47,724 nucleotides of DNA from a virus. The position numbers were made by a program, and so were the translations under genes. Positions 38,337 to 47,724 of this stretch are shown here, in pieces (position 1 is the stretch's first letter; every line of letters begins with the position of its first letter). The stretch lies in IMG/VR virus record IMGVR_UViG_3300018065_000020, positions 1-47,724 of that record; one strand, 5' to 3'. The notes under the pieces were generated by a model, which saw nothing but the letters and a program-made list of their open reading frames with translations, was not told the origin of the DNA and ran no database searches.

Positions 38337-40750
38337 CATCTGATTCTTACGACGGTGTAATTACTATCACTATTGATGGTAAAGACGCAGAAAAAGAGGC
38401 TAACGCCCTTCGTCGTGTGCTCGATGGCGTAGATGATTCGGCTAAACGTTCTAAAAGTTCTGCTAAACAATTAAGTCAATCATTTGGCTTATTAAAAGGC
38501 GCCATGGTAGGTATTACAGGCTTATCGTTTGGCGCTATCCTTAAAGGATCAAGCGATAAAGCGGCTGAGTTTGAAAATGCGGTTTCAAATTTATCTGCAA
38601 TTACAGGTGCGACAGGAAAGGATTTAGATTATCTAGCCAACAAAGCAAGAGAGTTAGGCGCGGCGACTACTTTATCGGCGACCCAATCAGCGCAGGCTTT
38701 TAAACTTATTGCTTCAGGCAAGCCTGAATTGCTTGAAAATGCAGAAGCTTTAGCTTCTGTTACCAAGGAAGCGGTAACATTGGCAGAAGCCGCTGGTATT
38801 ACTTTACCGGAAGCGGCTAACGCCTTAACAAGTTCATTAAATCAATTCAGCGCAGATGCTAGTGAAGCATCTCGCTATATCAATGTATTAGCGGCAGGTT
38901 CTAAATTAGGCGCATCTGAAATCACCGATTTAGCCGCGTCCATGAAATATGCAGGTGTGACAGCATCCGGTGCAGGCGTTAGTTTTGAAACCACAGTAGC
39001 GGCGTTAGAAGTATTAGGTAAGGCGGCTATAAAAGGTGAACAAGCCGGTACAAATCTTCGTAATATCATACTTAAGTTACAAACAGCAGGCGATGATGGA
39101 TTGAATCCTTCACTTGTAGGATTATCCGAAGCCTTAGAAAATCTCAACGAAAGAGAATTAAACGCAATCGAGATGAAAAAGTTATTCGGTCTCGAGACTA
39201 TTAATGCGGCTCAAGCTCTGCTGAAAGAAATTCCATTACTTAAAAAGTTAGAAGAAGGAGTAGCAGGAACTGCCGTTGCGTATGAACAAGCAAGAGTTAA
39301 CACCGATAATTTAATAGGCGATAAGAAACGTTTAGCTTCTGCTATTGAAGAAGTTCAAATATCTCTTGGAGAACAGCTCAATCCTACAATAAGAGAATTT
39401 GTACAAGGCTTGACTGAAGCAGTAAATTCTATTCCAGATATTGTCACAGAAATGCAATTATTTGGCCAATTCTTAATGGAAGATTTTGCAATAAGTATGG
39501 TTGAAGCAGAATTTCATTTTAAGAAAATGTTTGCAGGAATGAAAGGTACTGCAAATGTTGGGATAGCCTTCCTATTAAGTGGTTTCCGTGCATTTACATT
39601 AGAAATAGCAGAGCTTTTTGAAACGTTAGCAAGTGTAGATATTCCTTTTGTCGATGAAGATTTTTCAAGTTTAAAAAATTCAGCTGAAAAGATAAGAAAT
39701 TTTGGCTCTTCAATTAAAACAGTTGGAGAGTCTATTGACGATATGAAAACTGAGCTTGATGAATTAAAAGCATCTGAAAAAGCTCAGATTGAATTGCTAC
39801 AGATGACTTCTACTGAAATTAATGAAGAAATTATTGGTAGACAGAAGCAGGGCGAGGCGATTGCCAAAGTTACAACAGAATTAGAAAAACTTAATAAAGC
39901 AGGCGGTGGAAATAAACCTACTGCAAAACCTGTTAAGGGTAAATATGATGATTACCTGAAAAGTTTAAAAGAAATGCAAGCTGAAATGGATACATTGCCT
40001 GATAAGGTTTATGTGTTAGATGAAGCTATGATGAATGGTGTTATATCTGCAGAGTTACATGCTCGGGCACTTGAAAACTTAACAGGCACTATAGGCGATA
40101 CTGGCGAAGCATTAGTATCTATGGAAAGAGAAGGTGAAACCTTTGGTGCAACTATGTTAAGCGGTGTTAAACGTTTAACCGATGGATTTGTTAACCTAGC
40201 ATTTGAAGGCAAACGTTCGTTTAAAGATATGGCTGGTAGTATAATTTCCGATATAGCCGCAATGATTGCTAAACAGGCAATATTTAATGCAATATCTACA
40301 GGGCTATCTGGAACATCTTTTGGAAAAATGCTAGGCATAGATGCTAAAGGTGAACATGGTTTGGCTTTTAATAATGGTGTAGTTGCTATGGCTCAAGGTG
40401 GGCTCATAGATAGGCCAACTATATTCCCTATGGCAACTGGTGGTTTAGCTCTTGCTGGAGAAGCTGGCACGGAAGCTATAATGCCGCTACAAAGAACATC
40501 TAGTGGCGACTTAGGTGTGAAAGCTCAAGGAATGGGAGCAAAGGTATATATCAATATTGAAAATAATTCTGGAGCTGAAGCAGAAGTTGTAGGACAAAGG
40601 CAGAACGGTGATGGTACAACTGTTATCGATATAGTCGTAAACGAAGTTCGTAATGTAATTGCTAACGATGTTGCTAGGGGTAATGGACCATTATCTCAGG
40701 CAATAGAAGGCACATATGGCTTAAATAGAGCTGTTGGGAGTTATAGATAA
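38333..40750 (+). CDS. Tail tape measure protein
   Basis: 805 residues; AAAGGAAACACT before ATG. N-terminal TMP core (KDAEKEANALRRVLDGVDDS; AVSNLSAITGATGKDLDYLA; ATTLSATQSAQAFKLI). A hydrophobic stretch lies at ~48-65 and coiled coils at ~450-560. The C-terminal lambda-H-like segment runs FEGKRSFKDMAGSIISDIAA, then GGLIDRPTIFPMATGG. It sets tail length (roughly 0.15 nm per residue gives about 120 nm) and enters the host envelope at infection. There is no lytic domain. Confidence 0.9.
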   Translation: MTSDSYDGVITITIDGKDAEKEANALRRVLDGVDDSAKRSKSSAKQLSQSFGLLKGAMVGITGLSFGAILKGSSDKAAEFENAVSNLSAITGATGKDLDYLANKARELGAATTLSATQSAQAFKLIASGKPELLENAEALASVTKEAVTLAEAAGITLPEAANALTSSLNQFSADASEASRYINVLAAGSKLGASEITDLAASMKYAGVTASGAGVSFETTVAALEVLGKAAIKGEQAGTNLRNIILKLQTAGDDGLNPSLVGLSEALENLNERELNAIEMKKLFGLETINAAQALLKEIPLLKKLEEGVAGTAVAYEQARVNTDNLIGDKKRLASAIEEVQISLGEQLNPTIREFVQGLTEAVNSIPDIVTEMQLFGQFLMEDFAISMVEAEFHFKKMFAGMKGTANVGIAFLLSGFRAFTLEIAELFETLASVDIPFVDEDFSSLKNSAEKIRNFGSSIKTVGESIDDMKTELDELKASEKAQIELLQMTSTEINEEIIGRQKQGEAIAKVTTELEKLNKAGGGNKPTAKPVKGKYDDYLKSLKEMQAEMDTLPDKVYVLDEAMMNGVISAELHARALENLTGTIGDTGEALVSMEREGETFGATMLSGVKRLTDGFVNLAFEGKRSFKDMAGSIISDIAAMIAKQAIFNAISTGLSGTSFGKMLGIDAKGEHGLAFNNGVVAMAQGGLIDRPTIFPMATGGLALAGEAGTEAIMPLQRTSSGDLGVKAQGMGAKVYINIENNSGAEAEVVGQRQNGDGTTVIDIVVNEVRNVIANDVARGNGPLSQAIEGTYGLNRAVGSYR

Positions 40751-41127
40751 TGGCTAATTGGCCTTCTACGTTACCTTTGCCAGAAAGAATGCCATATTCT
40801 ATTTCACCAGATTCTTCTGTTGTCAGAACTGAAATGGAAGGCGGATTTGCAAGGCAGAGAAGAAGATTTACACAGGTTCCTTCTACTGTAAAGGTTCAGT
40901 GGCAATTTGAAGATTCTGAGTTTGCAATATTTGAAAAATTCTTAGATGAAGATTTAAACTTTGGCAATGATTGGTTTGATAACATTAGCCTATTAAATGG
41001 CCAAGGTATAAGCACAGACTATACGGCAAGATTTAAAAATGGTAAATGGTTGGCAAAGCATATCGGTTATAATCTATGGTATGTAACTGCTGAGTTAGAA
41101 ATTGAAGAGAGGCCATTAAATGCCTAA
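40750..41127 (+). CDS. Minor tail protein (distal tail, small)
   Basis: 125 residues; TAATG overlap with the tape measure, GGAG upstream. Starts NWPSTLPLPERMPYSISPDS and has RRRFTQVPSTVKVQWQFEDS and a C-terminal beta segment (WYVTAELEIEERP). Proteins of this style follow the tape measure in many siphoviruses (lambda M/L-like position). Precise role unknown. Confidence 0.65.
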   Translation: MANWPSTLPLPERMPYSISPDSSVVRTEMEGGFARQRRRFTQVPSTVKVQWQFEDSEFAIFEKFLDEDLNFGNDWFDNISLLNGQGISTDYTARFKNGKWLAKHIGYNLWYVTAELEIEERPLNA

Positions 41128-41662
41128 TTCAAGTTTAACAGATGCAATAAAAGAAGCATATGCTTCAGCTCCAACCGATACTGTAATATTGCATACATTA
41201 GAATTTAGGCATAGTGCATTTACGCAACCATTGAGAGTTGTTTACGATAACCGACAATGGTCGGGTTATTTAGAAGCAGATGCACCCGAAGATGGTGGTC
41301 AATTGGTTAATTTTTCGCCGTATACTTTTGAAATAAAATTACCTGAAGTTACAGATAGCGGTTTGCCTGAATTGGAAATTAAGATTGATAATGTAACACA
41401 AGAGATTCAAGAACAAATTGAAGCTGCTGCTGTAACAAGCGAACAGGTAGAACTTACATATAGACCATTTCTATCTTCTGATGTTAATGGAAGCGGCTAT
41501 TTAAATGGCCCACAAATGGACCCACCAATGCATTTAGTAATAACGTTTATTAAAGCAGATGTTTTGAAGATAACGGCTACGGCTTCGTTTGGCGATATAT
41601 CAAACAAGCTGTTTCCAGTAGAAATTTATACACCTGATAATTTTCCAGGATTAGTGCGATGA
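41120..41662 (+). CDS. DUF1833-like minor tail protein
   Basis: 180 residues; AGAGGCCATTAA before ATG. LTDAIKEAYASAPTDTVILH at the N-terminus, then TLEFRHSAFTQPLRVVYD and INVT-like beta segments match DUF1833, found in siphovirus tail tips. Overlaps the NlpC-type gene as ATGA. Confidence 0.75.
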   Translation: MPNSSLTDAIKEAYASAPTDTVILHTLEFRHSAFTQPLRVVYDNRQWSGYLEADAPEDGGQLVNFSPYTFEIKLPEVTDSGLPELEIKIDNVTQEIQEQIEAAAVTSEQVELTYRPFLSSDVNGSGYLNGPQMDPPMHLVITFIKADVLKITATASFGDISNKLFPVEIYTPDNFPGLVR

Positions 41663-42066
41663 GCCATTTTGCAACACAATTAATAGGTAAGCCTTACGTA
41701 TCAGGAGGAGATACGTTAGAAGGTTTCGATTGCTGGGGCTTATTTCGGTTTGTTCAAAAGAATTTCTACGACTTAGAGTTACCTATTATCGATGTCGATA
41801 CAACTAATGTGTTAGAAGTTGCAAGAAAAATAAAAGAACGTAAATCAACTAACGTTTGGAGAAAAGTTGACGTCCCTAACGACGGTTGTGCAGTTCTGCT
41901 TGCTCATGCTAGATACCCATCTCATGTTGGTGTATGGTTAGATGTAGACAATGGCGGTGTTTTACATTGTGTAAAAGGTGCTGGCGTTGTTTTCACAGAA
42001 TTAAGTAGACTAAAATTATCAGGATGGGGGCGCATAGAATACTATGAACATTGTTCACGCTCTTAA
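41659..42066 (+). CDS. NlpC/P60-family tail peptidase (lambda K-like)
   Basis: 135 residues. Catalytic Cys C25 in EGFDCWGLF, His H89 in YPSHVGVW and a third polar position around H103 (GVLHCVKG), in the order of NlpC/P60 enzymes. IGKPYVSGGDTLEGFDCW is typical of phage tail-tip members, which cleave peptidoglycan peptides at DNA entry or process tail parts. The overlap with the J-like gene fits lambda K-I-J order. Confidence 0.85.
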   Translation: MSHFATQLIGKPYVSGGDTLEGFDCWGLFRFVQKNFYDLELPIIDVDTTNVLEVARKIKERKSTNVWRKVDVPNDGCAVLLAHARYPSHVGVWLDVDNGGVLHCVKGAGVVFTELSRLKLSGWGRIEYYEHCSRS

Positions 42067-45000
42067 TCCATTTAATCCGCACGATAAAAAAGTTTATTTT
42101 GCCGATGAGAAAATGTCTGTAGATGATTTCTTAGCCAGAAATAAACTTACTTTCACTAGGCCAACTGTATGTATAGTAAATGGTGATCAAGGATTATTAA
42201 AAGAGAATTATTCCAAAGCTATTGGTAATTTTGAAAGCATAGTATTTGTAACGTTACCAGAAGGCGGTGACGGTGGCTCTAATCCATTACAAATCATAGC
42301 TACAATAGCGTTAGTTGCCTTTGCCCCTGCTATGGCAGGTTATCTTGTCCCTGGCGGTGCCGCGGCCGCCGCAGGTTCAGCCACTGCTATAGCATATGGT
42401 TTAACTCAAGCGGCAATTATGATTGGTGGAATGGCATTGATAGGTGCTTTAATACCGCCACCAAAACCGCCATCAACTCAGGCTATGGCTAGTACACAAG
42501 GTTCTACAGTGTACAGTCTACAGGCACAAGGTAATGTAGCAAGACTTGGTTCTGCTATTCCTGAAATATTTGGAACTCATAGAATTTATCCAGACTTTGC
42601 CGCTACACCTTATACTGAATACAATGGCAATGAACAATACCTTTATCAATTATTTGCAATCGGTGTAGGTGAATACACTATTAATGATGTAAAAATTGAA
42701 GATACCGCGATTGCTAATTTTGAAGAAGTCGATTACGAAATCTACGAGCCTGGAGATAATGTAACATTATTTCCAACTAACGTTGAAACAAGCTCTGAAG
42801 TATCAGGACAGGAATTATTACAAAGCCAATATGTTGGACCATTTACAGCAAATGCATCAGGAACTGATGTTAATTATTTAGCTGTCGATATTGTGTTCCC
42901 TAAAGGTTTATTTTATGCCAATGATGAAGGTGGTTTAGATGGTGTAAATGTTAGTGTTTTATTTGAGTACAGAGAAATTGATGATTCTGGTACTCCTATT
43001 GGTTCTTGGACAACGTTAGTCAATACTACTGTTGGAGATGCCAATGCTACCCCAATAAGAAGAACATACAGAACATCAGTAACTCTTGGACGTTATGAAG
43101 TACGTGGGACAAGAACTAGCACTAAACAAACATCTAGCAGATATGGTAACGATGTTACTTGGACTGCATTAAAAGCATATAATCCTGGTGTTACAAGCTA
43201 TGATAATGCGACTACATTAGCCGTTAGAATGAGGGCTACAAATAACCTTTCATCTACATCAAGTAAAAGGATAAATGTTAGTGTAACAAGAAAACTTAAT
43301 ACTTGGAATAGCACAACAGGATGGTCTGCTTCTAAAGTAGGTACATCTGCTCCTGCTTGGATACTAGCATATATTTGTAAGGAAATAGTCGGTGAATCTC
43401 ACTTTAGTTTATTAAGCCTTGAAGCATTACAGACTGAATTAGATACTAGAAATTCAGGCTTTACCTATAATGATGAATTTAATGGCGTTATAGATAACCA
43501 AATTACATTTTGGGAAGCATTACAATTAATTTGTAAATCAGTGAGAGCATTTCCTGTTATACAAGGTGGTAGTATTTACTTCATAAGAGATAAGGCTCAG
43601 ACTGTTCCAACTGCATTATTCTCTATGAGAAATATTGTAAAAGGTACATTTAGTTCTACTTATATCTTGCCTAGTGAAGATACAGCAGATGCTTTAGAAG
43701 TAGAGTATTGGGATGCGAATACTTTAAAGCCAAAAACTGTTATGTGTGAATTAGATGTTGGTAATTCTACTAATGTTGCCAATATAAAATTATTTGGCGT
43801 TACTACTCGTGATCATGCATACAGAGAAGGTATGTATCACGTTACTGCTAGTAAGTATAGAAGAATTATAACATCGTTTACAACAGAGCTAGAAGGACAT
43901 ATACCTACTATTGGTGATTTGGTAGCGGTAGCTCATGATATGCCTGATTGGGGGCAAAGCGGTGAGATAATTGCGTATGAAACTTATGCTACTAATTATT
44001 GGAAACTTACTTTAAGTGAGCCTGTAACAGAAGGTACAGGTCAACATTACATAATATTAAGAGACAAGGATGGGTCTCCTACAACCGCCATAGAGGCAAC
44101 GGTTGATGCTACAGATAAGACTATATTAACAGTGTTAAAAGCAGATGTTACCATTACTATTAATGTAGGGCATGATTATGAAAGAACACATTATGCTTTT
44201 GGTATAGCGACAGAGTTTTATCAAGTATGCAGAGTTATACCACCAATTAAGCCTAAAGGTACAAACCTTATAGAGTTAAATGTTGTTAACGAAGAAGCAT
44301 CAGTTCATACTGCCGACGGTGGTAGTGTACCTAGTGAAGATGAAGTTTTTGATTTACCAGCGCCTATAGTCAAGCCTGTTATAGCGTCTTTAAATGTTAC
44401 TACTGGAGGCACACCAGATAAGCCAATATTAGGGTTATCTTGGACACCTGCTGTAGAAGCTGATAGCTATATTATTGAATGGGGCTTAAACAATCTTGAA
44501 TGGACAAGAGCAGGTGAAACTGTTTCTAATAACTATTCTTTGGTTGTTCCTGCTGGCTTAATTTATGTAAGAGTAGCAGGTGTTGGGTTAGTTACAGGTG
44601 ATTGGATTTCTACATCTATTGATGCAAGATTATTACCAATTCCTGGATTGGTACAAGATTTAGCGTTGGCAGAAACATTTACAGGAACACAGGCAACAAT
44701 AGAATGGAGTGGAGCCGCAAGAGCACATAGTTATAAGATAGAAGTTTATGCTGACTCTACTTTACGCAGAACTGTAACGACTGCTTTGCTGACTTACACA
44801 TATAGAAGTGAAGATGCTGTTAAGGATGGTGGGCCATGGCGTGCTCTAACGTTCAAAGTTTACGGCATTAATGACTCTGGCCAAAGTGAAAGTTCTGCTG
44901 ATTTGGCAGTTAGTAATTCATCTCCAAGTGTATTAACTGGAGTTGGGATTTACACAGGCTATAAATCTATTATCATTGATTACGATGCTGTGGCTGATAC

Positions 45001-46858
45001 TGATTTTGCTGGTGTTAGAGTTTGTATGGCAGAAACAACAGGGTTTACTCCTGGTGATGGTAATGTTGTCTACGAAGGTAAAGACAGAATTATAACTATA
45101 CCAGACCTAATTGTTGGCACTATATATTATTTACGTTTGGCGGCATATGATGAATTTGGTAAAGACAGTTTAACCTACACAGCCGAGTATAGCGCTACAA
45201 TATCTCTAATACCTGATTTACCAGAAGACATTCTGGATATGCTTAATGAAGAATTAGCTGAAACAGATTCAGATGCTTTAATTTTAGATACTACTAAATT
45301 TGCAGTTCGCGTAGATGGCTCAGAAGAATTCCCGCTGATTATTGCGAATGTTGGCGGTACAAACTATGTTGGTATATCTGCTGACACTATTATCGAAGGT
45401 ACATTATCTGCTTCCCAAATTACAACTGGTGAGTTAGCAGCCACTGAAAGTATTTCCCTTGGGAATGGTGCTGTTACTATCGATGGTGATGGAGCCATTG
45501 TTATTTATGATGGAGACGATACTGAAAGTAACCGTGATTATGCCATATTAACTGATGGTGATTTAGTTTTCCAAAGATATAATTCAAATACATCGAGTTA
45601 TGAAGAATATAAAAGCGTAAAGAAAGTTGTTTATGGAACTGCTGATTCCGGTGATACTGTTACATTACCTGGTTATTGGAAGTCGCAACCAAAGATCATT
45701 GTTAGCCCGAATCAGATAGAAAGTTACGATAAAGATACTGGCGGCCAATCACAGGCGTGGCAAATAAGAGCAGATTCGTTAGCAGAGACATCGGTAGGTT
45801 CTGGAATTTATGAATTCGATGCAGTTGCTGAATTAATTTTATCTAGTAGCATAGGTAATGTAAATCATAATGATTCTTCTACAAGAAGTGATGATAATAC
45901 TTGGACAACTAGCACCTATACATGGCCTGAAAATACTGCATCTGCTATAATAACTGTAAATGTTAGCTCTAAAAAAGGAACTGGGGCTACAACTAATATT
46001 TGGTATTATAGAAAAGTATCTTGGAGAGTTGTATACACTGATAAAACTACTACTACAGAATATCAAACTGCTTGGCAGGAAGTCGAGCCTGGTGCTAATA
46101 TAGATAACATTATTGAAGATGATATCGAGATTACACCACCAACTAGCAATTCATTTGATTATAAAGTTGAATTTAAAGCAGCTAATTTGACAAGTGATCC
46201 TACGTTTACATCTGGTTCTATAAATTACGAATATGATACTGATGTTACTGGTTTAGTTAGTTCAACGTATGATCTGGACACAGGTGCGATAGGCACGAAC
46301 AGTCCTAAAAATGTAACTGTAACTTTACCTACTTATTCAACACCATCAGGATGGTCAATTTATCAAGTTAAGTATGAATGGCGTTGGGGTAATAGCAATA
46401 TGGGTGTTAGAGCAAATGGCACTGTTAGTGGCAACGCACTTAAGCTTACTGACCCAAATGGCACTAAATATTTCACTACATCGTCTTTGTTGTGCAGTGA
46501 TTCCAGTAGTGCATTTCCACTTGAGCACGTGTATAGCTATCGCTTGGCTAATCATAGTACAGTTAGTAAAACAGTTTCATCAACATTGTATAACAGATAC
46601 TACATTTATGCGAACAATGTGCAACAGCTACAAGATAGAGCGCATGATTCATATTCTACGTGTAGTTTAGGTGGTGCTACTGCTGATGATGTGCGTATAG
46701 CAGTATATCAAGCTAAAGCTACAATTTATTTGAAGAAGCCAACTGTAAATTCTATAACACCTGTTAATTTTTATGAATTATCTAGTATTGATTGGACATT
46801 ATCTTCTTCTTCGGCATTATCAACAGGTTCATTAAATTATATGGCAATAGAAGGTTAG
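42044..46858 (+). CDS. J-like central tail fibre/host-specificity protein
   Basis: 1604 residues. The N-terminus (~1-80) and a hydrophobic region (~85-145; ATIALVAFAPAMAGYLVPGG, AIMIGGMALIGALIPPP) resemble lambda I fused to J. The J core includes LGSAIPEIFGTHRIYPDFAA and QITFWEALQLICKSVRAFPV. Three fibronectin III-like domains lie at about 770-860, 866-960 and 964-1055. A segment near 1114 (ADTIIEGTLSASQITTGE) is typical of J-like C-termini; the last ~450 residues are Thr/Ser/Tyr rich, probably the receptor-binding tip. It forms the tail tip and decides host range. Confidence 0.9.
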   Translation: MNIVHALNPFNPHDKKVYFADEKMSVDDFLARNKLTFTRPTVCIVNGDQGLLKENYSKAIGNFESIVFVTLPEGGDGGSNPLQIIATIALVAFAPAMAGYLVPGGAAAAAGSATAIAYGLTQAAIMIGGMALIGALIPPPKPPSTQAMASTQGSTVYSLQAQGNVARLGSAIPEIFGTHRIYPDFAATPYTEYNGNEQYLYQLFAIGVGEYTINDVKIEDTAIANFEEVDYEIYEPGDNVTLFPTNVETSSEVSGQELLQSQYVGPFTANASGTDVNYLAVDIVFPKGLFYANDEGGLDGVNVSVLFEYREIDDSGTPIGSWTTLVNTTVGDANATPIRRTYRTSVTLGRYEVRGTRTSTKQTSSRYGNDVTWTALKAYNPGVTSYDNATTLAVRMRATNNLSSTSSKRINVSVTRKLNTWNSTTGWSASKVGTSAPAWILAYICKEIVGESHFSLLSLEALQTELDTRNSGFTYNDEFNGVIDNQITFWEALQLICKSVRAFPVIQGGSIYFIRDKAQTVPTALFSMRNIVKGTFSSTYILPSEDTADALEVEYWDANTLKPKTVMCELDVGNSTNVANIKLFGVTTRDHAYREGMYHVTASKYRRIITSFTTELEGHIPTIGDLVAVAHDMPDWGQSGEIIAYETYATNYWKLTLSEPVTEGTGQHYIILRDKDGSPTTAIEATVDATDKTILTVLKADVTITINVGHDYERTHYAFGIATEFYQVCRVIPPIKPKGTNLIELNVVNEEASVHTADGGSVPSEDEVFDLPAPIVKPVIASLNVTTGGTPDKPILGLSWTPAVEADSYIIEWGLNNLEWTRAGETVSNNYSLVVPAGLIYVRVAGVGLVTGDWISTSIDARLLPIPGLVQDLALAETFTGTQATIEWSGAARAHSYKIEVYADSTLRRTVTTALLTYTYRSEDAVKDGGPWRALTFKVYGINDSGQSESSADLAVSNSSPSVLTGVGIYTGYKSIIIDYDAVADTDFAGVRVCMAETTGFTPGDGNVVYEGKDRIITIPDLIVGTIYYLRLAAYDEFGKDSLTYTAEYSATISLIPDLPEDILDMLNEELAETDSDALILDTTKFAVRVDGSEEFPLIIANVGGTNYVGISADTIIEGTLSASQITTGELAATESISLGNGAVTIDGDGAIVIYDGDDTESNRDYAILTDGDLVFQRYNSNTSSYEEYKSVKKVVYGTADSGDTVTLPGYWKSQPKIIVSPNQIESYDKDTGGQSQAWQIRADSLAETSVGSGIYEFDAVAELILSSSIGNVNHNDSSTRSDDNTWTTSTYTWPENTASAIITVNVSSKKGTGATTNIWYYRKVSWRVVYTDKTTTTEYQTAWQEVEPGANIDNIIEDDIEITPPTSNSFDYKVEFKAANLTSDPTFTSGSINYEYDTDVTGLVSSTYDLDTGAIGTNSPKNVTVTLPTYSTPSGWSIYQVKYEWRWGNSNMGVRANGTVSGNALKLTDPNGTKYFTTSSLLCSDSSSAFPLEHVYSYRLANHSTVSKTVSSTLYNRYYIYANNVQQLQDRAHDSYSTCSLGGATADDVRIAVYQAKATIYLKKPTVNSITPVNFYELSSIDWTLSSSSALSTGSLNYMAIEG

Positions 46859-46860
46859 TT

Positions 46861-47430
46861 ATGTACGAATACAGAGCTGGCAAAGTTAGCGTTGCAAATG
46901 GTTCTACTCAAGTTCAAGGACATAGGACAAGATGGCTAACGTATATAAGAGAAGGTGATGTTATTTATTTAAGCGGAAGTTCTTATGTTGTTGCTAGCAT
47001 TGATGATATTAATAAGCTTACATTAGAGACTCCATATATAGGAGTTGCTCTAGTAGAACATCCATATACTATTGTAATAGCAGAAAGTCTTTTAAGAGCC
47101 AAAGAAGTAAAAAGCAAACAGATATTACAGAAGTATAATGAAGCTGTAGATAGTGCCATAGAAAACTATAGCTGGCTTGAAGTTATTTCATGGCATAAAC
47201 AAGAATTACAAGCAATAGAATATTTGGCAGATAGTGGAGCAGATGTTCCATTATTAGAAGCATTAGCAACACAGAATAATGTTACAAAAACGGTTGCGGC
47301 AAATTATATTTTGAGCAAAAAGGCTGCCCGTGATACAGCAATAGGCAATTTGATTGGTAAGAAACAATACCTGCTAACACAAGTTGATAATGCGACTACT
47401 ATTACAGAAGTACAGGCAATTAATTGGTGA
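46861..47430 (+). CDS. Tail-tip associated protein downstream of J
   Basis: 189 residues from ATG 46861 (AAGG six bases upstream). Residues 1-75 are beta-rich (YRAGKVSVANGSTQVQGHRT; GDVIYLSGSSYVV), as in small baseplate or fibre-attachment proteins. Residues 75-189 are helical with repeated Ala/Gln/Lys. Position suggests a fibre or fibre-assembly role; not recognised further. Confidence 0.55.
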   Translation: MYEYRAGKVSVANGSTQVQGHRTRWLTYIREGDVIYLSGSSYVVASIDDINKLTLETPYIGVALVEHPYTIVIAESLLRAKEVKSKQILQKYNEAVDSAIENYSWLEVISWHKQELQAIEYLADSGADVPLLEALATQNNVTKTVAANYILSKKAARDTAIGNLIGKKQYLLTQVDNATTITEVQAINW

Positions 47431-47433
47431 TTT

Positions 47434-47511
47434 ATGTACTATTGGGAAAAATGTTTTATAGGAACTGTTTTAATACTGGTTGTATTGGCAATTATATTTA
47501 GTTTTATTTGA
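47434..47511 (+). CDS. Tiny membrane peptide (25 residues)
   Basis: ATG 47434, GGTGA just upstream. One transmembrane segment (FIGTVLILVVLAIIFSFI) after a short N-terminus with Trp. It lies directly before the holin-like gene, so it could be a holin modulator or small lysis peptide; this is context only. Confidence 0.4.
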   Translation: MYYWEKCFIGTVLILVVLAIIFSFI

Positions 47512-47519
47512 GATTATTA

Positions 47520-47724
47520 TGTTAGCAACATTAGCACCATTAATAGCAGGCTTAATTGGTAAAGCAATAGACAAGGCTGTACCTGATAAAGATATGGCTG
47601 AGAAACTAAAAGCAAACGTTATTCTTGAAGCAATGAAAAAAGATAATGCAGAATTACAAGGTGCTATACAAATAATCACAGCAGAAGCTCAAGGTGAGTC
47701 TTGGTTACAGAGAAACTGGAGACC
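47520..47724 (+). CDS. Holin, 3TM (GTA_holin_3TM) family, 3' truncated by the window edge
   Basis: 68 codons visible. The N-terminal segment (MLATLAPLIAGLIGKAIDKA) and, at the window end, AEAQGESWLQRNWRP match the conserved SWLQRNWRP motif that precedes the transmembrane part in 3TM holins. Holins permeabilise the inner membrane to end infection. An endolysin is expected beyond the window. Confidence 0.78.

Overview
The window is an AT-rich piece (about 48 kb) of a tailed-phage genome, most likely a lytic siphovirus of a Gram-negative, probably gammaproteobacterial, host. It carries a terminase/portal/capsid module, a lambda-style tail module (tail tube, G/GT chaperones with a frameshift site, tape measure, NlpC-type protein, J-like protein) and a full replication module. 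I see no integrase, repressor, rRNA, insertion sequence or CRISPR array. The gene content, above all the 7-deazaguanine pathway beside PolA, sliding clamp, helicase and Cas4-like nuclease, resembles the siphoviruses grouped as Queuovirinae (Seurat/9g-like); that placement is inference. Both ends cut through genes: a tail-fibre-like gene at the left and a 3TM-type holin at the right.

Layout. Positions 1-2333 (+) hold three tail-fibre or accessory structural genes. Positions 2334-21360 (-) hold the early/replication region, read right to left in tightly overlapping genes: small genes; an AAA+ (MoxR/CobS-like) ATPase with a VWA-like partner; a Lys-rich putative DNA-binding protein with its own promoter and terminator; queD, queE, a Sak4-like ATPase and an SSB-like protein; then a Cas4-like nuclease, a helicase, queC, a PRTase-FolE fusion, dpdA, a sliding-clamp-like protein, DNA polymerase A and small genes. 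Positions 21361-22559 contain no convincing gene: a GC-richer, hairpin-rich 640 bp and then a very AT-rich divergent control region. From 22560 on (+) come a leader peptide, a primase/helicase, an iteron-like repeat region, a putative small terminase, RusA, TerL, portal, a cassette of small accessory genes, minor head protein, a tRNA-like element, scaffold, major capsid, connector genes, the tail genes and the start of the lysis region.

How the genes work together. FolE, QueD, QueE and QueC are the enzymes that lead from GTP to preQ0, and DpdA is the enzyme that exchanges guanine in DNA for a 7-deazaguanine. The phage is therefore predicted to replace part of its guanine by preQ0 (dPreQ0), presumably to resist restriction. 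No QueF or amidotransferase-QueC partner is visible here. The phage FolE carries an N-terminal type I phosphoribosyltransferase domain. This suggests a recycling loop in which guanine released by DpdA is salvaged to GMP and returned to the GTP pool; that is my inference and the most interesting idea in the window.

Non-coding elements of note: a G_GGA_AAG frameshift site identical to the lambda G/GT heptamer; an array of GGTTAG(C/T)A repeats beside an ATA triplet run; a 14-bp GTGCAC-centred motif just upstream of two predicted promoters; a GC-rich hairpin leader plus short upstream ORF before the primase; and a 70-nt tRNA-like element with encoded CCA but a shortened core.
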